A stretch of DNA of 64,000 nt from Anastrepha obliqua (GCF_027943255.1 NC_072895.1:24278001-24342000); one strand, 5' to 3'; shown: positions 24,455 to 35,835, counted from the stretch's first letter. The notes: generated by a model from the sequence alone, not told the origin. Made by a program: numbers and translations.

Positions 24455-25690
24455 TGCTGCCTAAGTCGAGATGGCGCGGGAAACACTTTCTGTTTAGTGA
24501 CAGTCAAGCTGCACTGAAGGACCTGGAGAACGCAAAGCTATCCTCAAAGATTGTTCAAGAATGTAAGAAGAAGCTTAATTCTGTTACAAGACGGAATAAA
24601 CTTGTACTTATTTGGGTTCCAGATTTCACATTGGACTCGAAGATTCTCAGCTTCGTGCGCCTCGTTATATGCGTTGCTCTCCAAACTTTATCAAGCATGC
24701 CAAACACTACGCGAGCTTTCGATATCCGGTTATGTATGTCAGCCGCTGAACCGCCGTTTTTATTTGGAGAGCAACGCATATAACGAGGCGCACGAAGCTG
24801 AGAATCTTCGAGTCCAATGTGAAATCTGTCCTCTTGTATGCATGCGAAACGTGAAAGGCGTCAACACGTGACATACAAGCAATGCAAGTATTCATCAACC
24901 GCAGCCTTCGCAAGATCACGCGCATTTTTTGGCCTAACGTCATATCAAACTCCGATCTGTGGACTATAACGAAACAGATACCAGTCTATCTCGAAATTCG
25001 ACGCCGCAAATGGAAATGGATCGGTCACACACTTCGAAAGCCATATTGTGATATCACTAGAGCAGCCCTGGATTGGAACCCCCAAGGCAGCCGCAGACCT
25101 GGCAGACCATCTAACACGTGGAGGCGACTAGTAGTAACAGAAGTGCAACAAGCAGGCCGCTCCTGGCGGCAAATAAAATTCCTAGCTTCTAATAGATTTA
25201 ACTTTAACTTATTTATTGAGGCCCTTTGTTCCACCTAGGAACCACGGGAAAAAATATATATATATATTTGGGTTCCAGGACACCGTGGGGTTGAAGGAAA
25301 TAAAATTGTCGATGAATTGGCCAACTGCGGATCAGCGGTTACCCCACACGGACCAGAGCCAATAATCGGAATCGCTTCTACAGGAATTATGAATTAGATC
25401 AGCGCTTTTATATGCCATTTACATGAAGAACGGTGGTCTAGTCTAGAACGCTACAAAACTGCAGAGTGTTTTATGACAAGTCCGAATAGAAAATAGCAGA
25501 GCTTTCTTCTAAAACCTGGAAGAAAAGATCTGCGGCTGATGGTCGGTATTATAACAGAAAGAGTCAGCATATGACCCCTATTGGCATCATTTAGGATCTG
25601 ATTTGCCTGTCTTGCTTGAAGGAGGCGGATAGCACTAAGCATTTTCTCTGTGAGTGCCCTGCCTTTGCTGGAGCAAGGCTACGATGTTAG
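24455..25690 (+). pseudogene. LINE RNase H region split by a second LINE
   Basis: The left part (24455-24622) reads FLFSDSQAALKDLENAKLSS, then CKKKLNSVTRRNKLVLIWVP. The right part (from 25265) resumes with IWVPGHRGVEGNKIVDELAN, then HGPEPIIGIASTG and a decayed knuckle region ending near 25690. The two are separated by a 642 bp insertion flanked by a direct repeat. The family is the same as the minus-strand fragment at 13300-13935. Several stops are present. Confidence 0.88.
24623..25264 (+). mobile_element. LINE 3' insertion with 5' inversion
   Basis: It is flanked by TATTTGGGTTCCAG at 24609-24622 and 25265-25278, a 14 bp target-site duplication. The first 140 bases are in antisense: the minus strand reads GGSAADIHNRISKARVVFGM, then ITRRTKLRIFESNVKS. 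From 24763 the element turns to sense, repeating ITRRTKLRIFESNVKS and continuing VLLYACET, a stop, then LRKITRIFWPNVISNSDLW, RRRKWKWIGHTLRKP, ALDWNPQGSRRPGRP and ending EALCST plus a stop. The overlap is a perfect 63 bp inverted repeat (24623-24685 and 24763-24825). An A-rich TATATATA tail closes the 3' end. This is the expected product of twin priming during LINE integration. Confidence 0.92.
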
Positions 25691-26460
25691 TTTCCGATTC
25701 TCACGTCTCTCAAACTGGAGCATATTTTCAAATTTGCCAAGAATTAGGGAAATTCTCAAAAACTAGCTATCTCTGTCGCTATTCTATCCTATCTCTTTCA
25801 CTCCTTTCCTTTCTTCCTTCACTAACTACCCTCTTACTGTCCAGGCTTTTTAGCCTAAGTATTTTGGGAGTTTCAGGAGTGCCAAAGCAAATTTTATACT
25901 GTGCCAGTAATCGTAATCATTTATATGGCAATAAATGGCTATCCCACAACCGAGTGCCGCTCAGTTCTACGCTGAACCTCTTCTTGCTAGTTTATCAGCC
26001 TTTTTATTACCCTCTGAATTAGTGGGCTCGAACATCCACATGATTTTTCGTAAGAGGAAACCCCGCCCCGTGCAATTCTAAACGCATAACAAATATCTTC
26101 TGAACTCATTGCTTCAGAGGCTGAGTGTCTATAGCCTCCTCCTCCTCCTCCTAGTGACAAATTGATTACCAGAGAGACTGTCATCTCTGCTCACTCCGGC
26201 ACTGTTAACAATACTGAGATTTTGGAGCAGCCTACAACATTGTAATACTGTATTTATAGCCTTAATCTATGCAGCTAGGTGTAGAGGATTTGTATCTGGC
26301 ATTACTGCTAATCACTTATTGCCCGGACAGGGTAGAATTGCTCGTACCATAATTTCGGCAGTACAGTTGTCGTGCTAGACAGAGCAAATTTGGTGTAACA
26401 GGTATGTGTGTAAATATTGAACATTTCAAATAGATAGAAACACAAAATACATGCACATAT
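25691..26460. other. Intergenic sequence, no gene seen
   Basis: Noncoding sequence with a short (CCT)n tract at 26133-26152. No recognisable domain. Confidence 0.45.
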
Positions 26461-26461
26461 A

Positions 26462-27110
26462 CAGGGTGTCCGGTGGCAGAATTAAGTTTTAAATTTCAAG
26501 TTTCTTCCTAACCGCTGAGAGTATGAGCGGGAAGGGAACGCGTTTCATTCAGTATTCATGCGGGTTAGTGCGTAGTGGACGGGTGAGCAACGTGCGCTCG
26601 CAATCGAAGACCATTTCAAGGCCAATGACTCGTGTGCGACTGCTCGTCGTAGATTTTGTTCACGTTACCATATTCGATTTTACGTGATGCCAAAAGTGAA
26701 GATTGGATTCGCTACGGGTAACAAGTTCGGTGGCAAACATCCCACAGCCGAGGCCTACCCGCACATCGAGAACAAATGAAATGTATTGAACTCGTCGCTA
26801 CAAGTTTGCACGATAATCCACGGCAGTCCGTACGCAAGAGAGCGACTGCCGGCTGTACTGCGACTTTGAAAAGCTATTCTGTATGAAATATTGAGGAAGG
26901 ATCTTAGAATTTGAAACAGAGGAGTTTCTGCGAGACACAGTTGAAGCGATTTCGACCGATAAAGGCTATAGTTTGGAGAGATGAAACGCACTTTCATGTA
27001 AATGGAAGTATAAAGACAAAACCCGCTACCAACATCTACTTCACAGTCCCAAAGTGATGGCTTGGGGTGCATTGTCAAGCAATGGAATAATTCGATTTTT
27101 CCATTTTGAA
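26462..27110 (+). pseudogene. Tc1/IS630-type transposase remnant
   Basis: The start ACAGGGTGTCCGGTGG resembles a transposon end. Frames contain EQRALAIEDHFKANDSCATA, RRRFCSRYHIRF, then PRPTRTSRTNEM, DNPRQSVRKRATAG and the first Asp motif IVWRDETHFHVNGSI. KVMAWGALSSNGIIRFFHFE follows in another frame. Stops and frameshifts separate the pieces. The second and third acidic motifs are absent because LINE sequence follows at about 27110. The subfamily was not assigned. Confidence 0.75.
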
Positions 27111-27822
27111 AATCGTCGAGGACAAGCAAAAACAACGGAATGCGCATAAATGTGAAGGAAACCGAATACCTACACCCGCCGTTTGGCAGAGACGAAACAG
27201 ACCAGCCTCCAGCCTCTGTATTAATGGACAGTCAATAATAGTAGTAGATAACCAGTTCAAGTACCTCGGATCGATCCTGAGCGGAAATGGAAACGTAGAC
27301 CAATATGTATCACACAGAGTTAACGCGGTGTGGTTAGTGTCACGCAGCCTGCCAGGTATCTTATGTGACAGAAAAATGTCATTAACGATAAGGGAAAGGT
27401 GCGCAAAACCTACGTGAGACCAGTACTGCTGTATGGGTCGAAATGTTGCAACGCAAGCTAAGCACAACCAAAAGATGCACGTGGCGGAAATGAAAATACT
27501 TCGCTGGACAACTGGACTAACGCGCGAGGACAAAGTGAAGGGCATCAAGGTAAGGGGAAGATATGAAAATTGCACCAATCTCGGAGAAAATGAGAGAAGG
27601 CAGACTAAGTGATACGGACACGTAATGCGTAGAGACGAGACCACATCGTCAAACTCGCCATGAACCTAACTGAGCCAACAAGAACTGGAGGAAGATCACA
27701 ATCGACCAGGCTAAATGCGATACAAAGGGACATAAGGGAGCAGTACCTTGATGATGTGAGGATGCAGTACAGGGGAGCCTGGCGCATGAGGACAAGAAGT
27801 GCCGACTGCAAATAGGGACTAG
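27111..27822 (+). pseudogene. LINE C-terminal fragment ending in GA repeat
   Basis: The frame reads INGQSIIVVDNQFKYLGSIL, then GNGNVDQYVSHRVNAVWL and LCDRKMSLTIR. It then breaks and continues as KMHVAEMKILRWTTGLTRED and YGHVMRRDETT. This matches the C-terminal region that follows the RT in RTE-like LINEs. Stops are frequent. The 3' end runs into a long GA microsatellite at 27823, as often happens when a LINE tail seeds a simple repeat. Confidence 0.8.
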
Positions 27823-27823
27823 A

Positions 27824-27871
<48 letters not shown>

Positions 27872-28036
27872 GAGAAAGAGTGAGGGAAAGAGTGGGAGAT
27901 AATGAGAGAGAGATAAAGAGTGAGAGTGAGAGATATACAGAGAGAGAGAGAGAGAAATACAGAGAGATAAAAAGAGTGGGAGAGAGACAGAGAGAGAAAG
28001 AGTGAGATACAGAATAAGAGAGAGAGAATGAGAGAA
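27823..28036. repeat. GA/AGAG microsatellite
   Basis: Over 200 bases of (GA)n with interspersed GACAGA, GTGAGA and GATAAAGA units directly after a LINE 3' end. Confidence 0.95.
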
Positions 28037-28320
28037 CATCATTCCCTCAGTACACACACGAGCAGAGAGGCCATGGCGATACTGCGTGGTTTCTTCTTTA
28101 ACGAACCAACAACCCGTTACGGCCACATATCCTAGCCATCTACTTTGGCCGAGCTTGCCATTGTGGACGTTTTTCTGTGAGGGTATCTCAAAAGTAAAGT
28201 CTCAGAAACAAATCCCGCGACCTTTTCAGCACTAGCAAAAATCGATCGCGAGGTTAATGGCACCGCGACATCACATCTCTAGGGAGTGGCACGGAGTACG
28301 GAAGCCAGATTTCGAGAATG
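28037..28320. other. Spacer, no gene seen
   Basis: Noncoding sequence between the GA repeat and a full-length mariner. Confidence 0.45.
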
Positions 28321-28322
28321 TA

Positions 28323-29616
28323 TTGGATTGTCCGGAAAGTAATGCCGATTTTACATATAGATGGCGTTGATAATTGTTTTGAACAGCTTGTGACTATTTA
28401 TTTTATTTTTTTCTTTTGACAGTTATTAGCTGTCACTTTTAGTTTGCTTTAGAAAAAAAGTGCGCATAATTTTGTTTATATTTGTTTGTTTGGCGTCAAT
28501 TTTAATATGGAGCCCACAAAGGAGCATTTTCGTCACATTTTACTTTATTATTTCCGTAAAGGAAAAAGCGCAGAGAAGGAACGCTAAAAGTTGCGTGATT
28601 TGTATGGTGAGAAAGCCTTAAAAGGAAGACAGTGTCAAAATTGGTTTCCGTTCCGTTCTGGAGATTTTTCACTTAAAGATAAGCCACGTTCAGGGCGGCC
28701 AAGCGATGTCGATGAAGACGTTATCAAGGCTTTAATCGAATTGGATCGTTATGTAACTTTGCGTGAGATTGGAGAGAAGTTAAATATACCAAAATCAACC
28801 GTTCATGAGCATATAAAGAGTCTTGGACTGGTAGAAAAAGCTTGATATTTGGGTACCACATGAATTGAAAGAAATTCATTTAACAAACCGATTCAACGCT
28901 TGTGATATGCATCTTAAACGCAATGAAGTCGATCCGTTTTTGAAGCGGATTATCACTGGTGATGAGAAATGGATTGTTTACAATAACGACAATCGAAAAC
29001 GATCATGGTCCAATGGTCCAAGCATGATGAAGCACCACAAACCTCTTCAAACCACTGATATTCACCAAAAGAAGATTATGCTATCAGTTTGGTGGGACTG
29101 GAAGGGTGTGGTATATTTTGAGCTGCTTCAGCGGAACCAAACGATTAATTCGGATGTCTACTGCCAACAATTGGACAAATTGAATACAGCCATCAACGAG
29201 AAGCGACCAGAATTGATCAATCGTAAAGGTGTCATATTTCATTTGGACAACGCTAGACCGCATACATCTTTGGTCGCTCGCCAAAAACTGAGAAAGCTTG
29301 GCTGGAAACTTTTGATGCATCCATCATATAGCCCTGACCTTGCACCGTCAGACTACCATTTGTTTCGATCTTTGCCGAACTCCTCAAATGGTAAAACTTT
29401 CGACAATGACGAGGCTATAAAATCGCACTTGGTTCAGTTTTTTGCAAATAAAGGCCAGAAGTTCTATGAGCGCTGAATAATGAATTTGCCGGAAAGATGG
29501 CAAAAGGTTATCGAACAAAATGGAAAATATAAAATTGATTAAGGTTCATTCTTAGTTTAAATAAAAATGTATTTACTGTTTTTTAAAAAATCGGCAATTT
29601 TTTCCCGGATAACCAA
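28323..29616 (+). mobile_element. Full-length mariner with TIRs and TA duplication
   Basis: Left end TTGGATTGTCCGGAAAGTAA and right end (reverse complement TTGGTTATCCGGGAAAAAAT) are terminal inverted repeats of about 30 bases with some mismatches. TA flanks both sides (28321-28322 and 29617-29618). The length, 1294 bp, is that of a complete mariner. It is the most intact DNA transposon in the window. Confidence 0.92.
28507..29542 (+). pseudogene. Mariner transposase, nearly intact
   Basis: The frame starts MEPTKEHFRHILLYYFRKGK and carries the helix-turn-helix region (LYGEKALKGRQCQNWF, DKPRSGRPSDVDEDVIKALI, LREIGEKLNIPKSTVHEHIK). Past a frameshift near 28842 it continues with HELKEIHLTNRFNACDM. 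The DD34D triad is present: IITGDEKWIVYNN, VIFHLDNARPHTSL and YSPDLAPSDYHLF. Three lesions are visible: a TAA about 27 codons in, the frameshift near 28842, and a TGA at 29474-29476 before the last 21 codons (MNLPERWQKVIEQNGKYKID). The motifs resemble the cecropia/Hsmar1 type; that grouping is inference. Confidence 0.92.
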
Positions 29617-29689
29617 TATTTTGACGTTCCGGTCACCATTAAGAGGCAATCATTAAAAAAATAGGATTCATAGTTGTCTTTTTTGTAAT

Positions 29690-29915
29690 TTGACCCATTT
29701 ACATCATTCGACGACGGAATAATCCGGGAACGATACCCCGCTCTCTTATCACCAAGAGCGGAATAGTCTGCGCGAACAAAAATTCTCTCTTATCACCAAG
29801 AACGGAATAGTCTGCGCGAACAAAAACTCTCTCTTATCACCAAGAGCGGAATAATCCGCAATAAATTATATATTTTCTAATTAAAGTTTGAGGAAAGTAA
29901 ATAATTTTGGTAAGA
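29690..29915. repeat. Three-unit tandem repeat in a dispersed repeat
   Basis: The unit CTCTCTTATCACCAAGAGCG followed by GAATAGTCTGCGCGAACAAA occurs three times, starting near 29740, 29785 and 29830. The flanks (CATCATTCG..CGGAATAATCCG and AAGTTTGAGGAA) recur at 34720-34850 with only one unit, so the tandem expansion happened inside a dispersed element. Confidence 0.8.
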
Positions 29916-30360
29916 TTCTGGAAGATTCTTTTTCATTAGCACAAACTGTAAAAATCTTGCCGACGCAAGGTATTTCGAGTACATCGCGGGGTGATGCAAA
30001 AGGATTAATTAGTAATGCATTTTTAATTTATTAGTACTTCATTTTTAATTATAATTTACTTGCTAATTCCGCCACCAAACACCCTGTATATATAAACTTG
30101 TTATATGTACGCACACAGTCAAGACGAAAATTCCTCCCAATTCCCAAACCACCAACGCTAAACGACGAGCAATGAACAATACGTTAATCTTGCAGCTGAG
30201 TTCGGTTAAATACTTGCATTCATACATCTGCACATTCTACGATAACTACCAAAAAGCTATCAAGCGAGTGCCAGCGCTTCAACTCCCTTGGGTAATGTCA
30301 CGAAAGTGCTCAAGGGAGTAGCTAAATTCGTAAATGAATAAGTATGGCAAACGCACACAT
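29916..30360. other. Intergenic sequence, no gene seen
   Basis: Noncoding AT-rich sequence. ACACCCTGTATATATAA near 30078 looks like a generic transposon end but has no partner that I can see. Confidence 0.4.
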
Positions 30361-30372
30361 ACTCTATAAGCA

Positions 30373-30478
30373 CATGTATGTATGTATATGTGTATATGTG
30401 GATGGATGTATGTATGTATATATGCATGCTTGTATATTTATATGCATGTATGTATATTTATTTGTACGCATGTACCCT
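30373..30478. repeat. TGTA microsatellite
   Basis: Interrupted (TGTA)n and (TATG)n units. The open frames over it are repeat artefacts. Confidence 0.85.
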
Positions 30479-30619
30479 GTAGTCAAATGCACTGGTACCA
30501 AATTAGCATCAGCTGCAGCCCCAACTTGTCAGGCCACCATATTTTTCCCATTCTAACAACTAGAATTTTTTACATGGCACTGTGCGACGAAATGTCAATT
30601 GTAAAATTTCGATCAGAAA

Positions 30620-30835
30620 TATACTAGTCGCATACTAGTTCAAAAAACTAGTCTCATACTAATATAGTTCAAAAAAAACTAGTCCATTTATGGACCAAAA
30701 CCACTAATTTGCGAATAAAAAGTGCAATTAAAAGACGAAAAGACAAAAAAACTAGTCTCATACTAGTTCAAAAAATACTAGTCCATTTATGGACCAAAAC
30801 CACTAATTTGCGAATAAAAAGTGCGATTAAAAGAT
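30620..30835. repeat. Tandem duplication rich in ACTAGT
   Basis: A unit of roughly 100 bases (ACTAGTCTCATACTA, then ACTAGTCCATTTATGGACCA, then AAAACCACTAATTTGCGAAT) occurs twice. ACTAGT appears seven times in about 160 bases. A related cluster is at 35985-36030. Confidence 0.8.
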
Positions 30836-31129
30836 AAAGCAAATTCGTGGGCACACAATAAAAACCTTTTTTTAAGTATAATTCAAAATGTTACACAGTT
30901 TTTTGGCAGCCTGAGATTTGTTAAAAGTATTAGTCTCACATTTTCTACGTATTAATAGAAAGAAAAAATAAATGCATAAATATTTCAAAATTACTATCAC
31001 TCCAAAGATTAAATAAAAGCATTACAGGTTAACAAAAGTAAAGTAATTCAAGTACAATAAGTAACAATTTTTTATCTTTCCAAACAAAAAACAAAAAAAG
31101 TAAATAAAGCAGGCAGGAATAAATGTTGG

Positions 31130-31423
31130 ATGATAAATTTGCAAGTGGATACACCTGCCGAGGCAGTTAACTTATTTGCAGGCGTGTTCATGTCAAATTA
31201 TGTCTCAACACCAGGACCAAATGACGTGCCCGCAGAAGTGCTCAGGGAAATCGCAAAAATGCGTTCACAAATCTTACTAGACAAAAACAACACCTGTCCA
31301 AGAGCTGGAATTTTTCCAGAAATCTGGAAAAAGCAGCAGCTCGTGCCAAGAAGCAAAGGGAAAGGCAACCCGAACCTCGCATCAGCATATCGGCCATTAC
31401 AGGGTCCAGCACTCGAAGTGTAA
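31130..31423 (+). pseudogene. LINE reverse transcriptase N-terminal fragment
   Basis: The frame contains PGPNDVPAEVLREIAKM, then RAGIFPEIWKKQQLVPRSKG and NLASAYRPL. These are the first blocks of a LINE RT (GPDGIP.., W..KK..LVPKGKG.., YRPL). The copy stops before the catalytic blocks and is followed by an unrelated Tc1 scrap. It may belong to the same element as the RNase H part at 31716. Confidence 0.8.
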
Positions 31424-31429
31424 CCAATT

Positions 31430-31590
31430 AAAAAAGGACATAAATTTAGTTTGAAAATTACTTTTATTCAATTCAAAGTAAACAATGTGTGAAAATAATA
31501 CAAAATTAAGAATGAAATTACTTTTGCTCAATATGACCACCTTTTGCCTTGACTATGGCGGCCTTGAGACGGAAAAATTTGTTTTTCTTC
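31430..31590 (-). pseudogene. Tc1-like transposase C-terminal scrap
   Basis: On the minus strand 31572-31518 reads RLKAAIVKAKGGHIEQK followed by a stop, the typical last residues of Tc1-type transposases. AT-rich sequence to about 31430 would be its 3' end. Only about 18 codons are recognisable, so the call is modest. Confidence 0.6.
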
Positions 31591-31715
31591 TTTCGTTATT
31601 TCCATCGCAGCTCAAAGTGCAATCCGGTTAAAGGAGGTTGGCTGCTGGAGGCAATCTCTCAAAGGACATGGTAACATTTTCGGGCAGTTAACACCGTATT
31701 TCTCCAAACTTCGAA

Positions 31716-32610
31716 CAGATCTCTCTATCCGCAAACTAGAGTTTAGGGGTCGTGCCAGGACAAACTTTCCAAGTGGACAGGATTGGAACGAGGGGAAAAT
31801 CTGCACCGAAGCTGGCACCTCTGTCTTCACTGACGCTTCCAAGATGGAATCTGGAGTCGGAGCAAGGGTTTTCTCTAAAATAGCCAATTTATCCACCTCC
31901 TTTAAAGTGACGAATACTGCTAGTGTTTTTCAAGCAGAAGGGAACGCGGAAGCGAGGGAGATATTAACCTTTTCTCCCATAGTCAAGCCGCGATCAAGGC
32001 TCTGACAACGCCATGGTGCAGATCCAAACTGGTAAACTCCTGTGAGGAGCAGATGAAACCTCTTAGATGTGCAGTTAATATTTCTTTGATCTGGATTCCA
32101 GGACATAGGAATATAGAGAGATATGAAATTGCTGATGAGCTTGGCAAGAAGGGGTAGCAAGAATTGGCCGCAGAGACCATCTACCCGGTCATCGGCATCT
32201 CCCTGACAATTGTTAAAGAGGAACTGCAGAATTTCCAAACTCGTAGCTGTGTTTACCGGTCACTGGACGATCGGCAAACACGCGGAAAAGCTAGGGTTAC
32301 CATTTAACCCCCATCGCAGAAGCTGTGGGGACCTTTCAGAGAAGGAGACTGTTGAGCACTTTCTTCGGCAAATGTCCGGCTTTGGCAGATAGACGATTAA
32401 GATCACTGGGTGGTCCTTTCTTCGACAGCCTGGGGCAATGCGCCAATCTAAATCTCGTCAATCTTCTCCATTATAACAACAGCTCTGGCTGGCTGTAGAT
32501 ATCTGCCTGTTGGAGGTCTCAAAATGGTTTCGAAACGGCGCTTCAGTGCTACTTGAGGAGTGCCAGACTGGCACTTCAACCTTTTCACCGACCTACCTAT
32601 TGTGCCATTT
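31716..32610 (+). pseudogene. LINE RNase H and zinc-knuckle region
   Basis: Plus-strand frames show the RNase H start (DWNEGKICTEAGTSVFTDAS, then KMESGVGARVF), TASVFQAEGNAEA, HSQAAIKALTTPWCRSK and LIWIPGHRNIERYEIADELG. The tail follows: VAVFTGHWTIGKHAEKLGLP and a knuckle region CGDLSEKETVEHFLRQM. After a stop the 3' untranslated part (TTCTTCGACAGCCTGGGGCA to about 32600) matches 14485-14705. Frame breaks are frequent. It is a dead I/Jockey-like LINE end. Confidence 0.85.
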
Positions 32611-33886
32611 TCGTACTAGTTACATTTCAATCACTAAATACCAATGGTAAACTAGTGCTTTTTCCGACTTTTTTGGTGTTTCACTGCAGGATATCAATGT
32701 GCAAATATGTATATATGTATGTAGTTGTGCGTAGGCATGAAGAATGTTTAGCTGAAAGCTCATAAATTGTAATTTGTCCCTGATCATATTTAGCCCATTT
32801 TCCGACATCTTGTCGCTCGCTGACGTTGTAACGATTTTTCTGCCAAATATTGCAAATTTGATGTGAATAACAGTGTTGATGAACCATCATAACGGCGCCC
32901 ATAATAAGTGGCTCGAAAATATAAAACTTTTAAATAAAATTGTATATATCCATTAAAAATTTTTGAAATGAGTTTAGCATTAGGGAGAATTATTAAAATG
33001 CCAAATATTTATATGTATGTGAATGTGTATGTACAAGTACTACAGAAAGCAACAGCGCAACGCAATGTATGTGTATGTGTATGCATGAAGAGCGTTTAAC
33101 CGGTGAGTAGTAGATAAAACGGCAGTAACTCCTCGGCACTTATACACACACACGGGAAGGAGAAGAACACGAACATGAACACTCAACGCAGATCTCCTCC
33201 ATAGGCAATGATGGATTCAAGAAGGGGGTGTGTGTGTGGGTGCATTTCAGTGCGTAGCGCTTAAATGTAGATTACATTTTTTCGCTCTTCCTCTCCTTTT
33301 TATTGTTATTTAGCTCGTTTAGATATACTTTACACCGCACAACAACTTTGATTTCACGACAAAAACAACAATCTCCGCCGCCATCACTTTTTAGCGAGAA
33401 ATTGCTATAGAAACAACCACAACAGGAAAATAATAATTTTCGAGTTTTTCACGACGCCTGTAACTTCTTTAACTGCTGTCGTATTAATGGCTACAAGGCA
33501 TGATGAAAACGAACTGAACATTTTTTAAACAAAAATATGTATTTATGTAGGTATGTGCTAGTGTATTTGCTAATACGCTGAGTTATGTATTTCATAAGTT
33601 CTGAATTTTGTTTGCTGATCATCTAATTGTATGCCTTAGAGAACACTAAATAGCAGCGCAGATGTAAAAAACTTGGAAAGCTTTGTTGGGATTAGAAGTG
33701 GTTTGTTTTTTTGGTTTTTTTTTCGTAGGCGTAAGTCATGATGTTTGCTCTATTAGGTATTTCAACAACTTGATGAGTATTGTAGGGAAAAACAGGCAAC
33801 GAAAAACGAGCAGCGAGCTTACTTCTGTTAAAAAAGTATCGGGAATTGCTCATTTAAATTAAATGAACTTGAAATATTGCAGAAGA
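32611..33886. other. Intergenic sequence, no gene seen
   Basis: Noncoding sequence with short TATG/TGTG tracts near 32707 and 33012-33082. No domain seen. Confidence 0.45.
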
Positions 33887-34696
33887 TGCTTTCCATTTCA
33901 ATTCAACCGGGCTATTCGGGTCATGTTCTTCGATTTCGATGTAACTCAAATATGTTGCTCTCTGGTCAAAATAATGAGACACGTATTTTTTTGTTCGCCC
34001 GAAAAATTTTTTTTTCAAGATTTATCGGCAACTTTGTTTTTCGGCTGAAAATCGATTTTTTTTTAATTATATAAGAAATTTTTTTTTTATTGTAAATGCT
34101 CATAACTTAGTCAAAAATGAACCGATTTTAATAATTTTGGGTTCAAAATTATTTGCATGAGCGATTTCATGTAGAAACAATTGCAAAAAAGTAGTTGAAG
34201 ATTTCTTATTTTGCAAAAAACAAAAAGTGCGAAACAGGTTTTTTACTCAAAAATTCATTACTCAAAAACAACTCATTTTAGCTACTGGGCATTCAGCTCA
34301 ATTGAAGTTTGAGGTGTTCTCTTGATTTGGAAAAAGTTAAAAATAAAATACACTTTTTGAAATATTGAATTTCGAAAAAATTTCGATTTTTTTTTTTTAC
34401 AAAATAAAAAATGTTCAACTACTTTTTTGCAATTGTTTCTACATGAAATCGCTCGTGCAAGTAATGACGATCATTTTGACTAAATTATGAGCATTCAAAA
34501 AAAAAAATCTTATATAATTAAAAAAAATCGATTTTGAGCCGAAAAACAAAATTGCCGATAAATCTTGAAAAAAAAATTTTTCGGGCGAACAAAAAAATAC
34601 GTGTCTCATTATTTTGACCAGAGAGTAACATATTTGAGTTACACCGAAATCGAAGAACCTGACCTGAATAGCCCGGTTGAATTGAAATAGAAAGCA
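33887..34696. mobile_element. Foldback MITE with arms of about 330 bp
   Basis: The outer ends TGCTTTCCATTTCAATTCAA (left) and TGCTTTCTATTTCAATTCAA (reverse complement of the right) continue inward as long inverted repeats. They share ACCGGGCTATTC, GTTCTTCGATTTCG, ATAATGAGACACGTA, TTGTTCGCCCGAAAAA and CGATTTCATGTAGAAACAAT. The arms cover about 33887-34220 and 34405-34696. The central part is AT-rich and encodes nothing. CAGAAG lies just outside both ends and could be a short target duplication. Confidence 0.9.
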
Positions 34697-34714
34697 CCAG
34701 AAGTAATTTTTTTT

Positions 34715-34850
34715 TTTAACCCTTTTGCATCATTCGCCGGAATAATCCGCGAACAAAAACTCTCTGTTATACCAAGAACGGAATAGTCCGCAATACATCT
34801 TTTTTTTTTTTTGTTCAAGTTTGAGGAATATAAATAATTTTAATTTGCAT
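34715..34850. repeat. Dispersed repeat, second copy
   Basis: CATCATTCGCCGGAATAATC, AACAAAAACTCTCTGTTATA and CCAAGAACGGAATAGTCCGC correspond to the repeat at 29690-29915, but with a single internal unit. Confidence 0.75.
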
Positions 34851-35830
34851 TCATCATAAATTCATTCCGCCATTCGAGAGTAGCCATGTAAATTTCAATT
34901 TACCGCTATATTTTCGCCTATTCAGTCGAGCTCAATGGTTCGAAAGCCATTCAGCCTGAGCGCTCTGACTGCCCTGACGATTGACTGGTAAGACGTAGCA
35001 TTTTGTCTTATTTTGTTTCACCGGCAAAATTTTAAATGTAACAATAGAGCAAGAAATGTTGTAAAACTTGTGAGAAAAATCGCATTTGAAATTTTTTCCG
35101 TAGGCCAAACTTATTAGTCAACATTACATCATAACCTCACTTTCTTGCTGAACTCCGTCACACAATTCATAGGTTATTCATCAAGACAATATGTTTGCTC
35201 GTTCCGCTGCAGGAGCTCGCTACCGAGCACAACTTTTAAGTGTGAGCCGAAAATTTAAGCAAAATGGCCATTCTCATCATTCCTTGTAGATAAGACAAAG
35301 TATTTTTTTCAACACGACAACACTCGGCGACATGCTGCCCAGCCCATTAATAATACGTTCACATATAAGTAGATGATCTACTTTTTCGTGCTTAACTCCC
35401 AATCCGTGATTAAAAAGCGATATTTCCCATACAAAATTTCTCTCCCAAAATCTGAGACTATAAAATAATCCTAGATAATAACGATACTTTTTGACATACA
35501 ACCCAGTTTTTTCTGTGTAATGGGTCATTATTTTTACGCATGTAAAGAAAAACGTCAAAGTAAAAACTAAATAAAATGGATGCCGGCAAAGAAAACAGGT
35601 TTGTAGGCAAAATTCTAATAAAATGTTTGTTAGGTATTATTATTTATGCATTCATATAACAGACATGTATACGTGTATTTCTGGAAGAAATCAAAAGCTT
35701 TTCAACAAATTTCCTATTTCAATTTGCTCTAAAGTTACTCGCTCAAATGATATTTCATGTGAAATTTGAAATTTAAGATATTATAATTTTTTTATATTCA
35801 AATGAATTTTGAATATATGTATATAATCGC
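34851..35830. other. Intergenic sequence, no gene seen
   Basis: AT-rich noncoding sequence; no recognised feature. Confidence 0.45.
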
Positions 35831-35835
35831 AATGT

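Noticed and set aside
27605..28126. 173-codon Ser/Leu-rich minus frame
   Set aside because: It is the translation of the GA microsatellite and of the antisense of the LINE end.
29740..29870. CRISPR-like array in the 45-base repeats
   Set aside because: The units are contiguous tandem repeats without unique spacers, in a eukaryotic genome.
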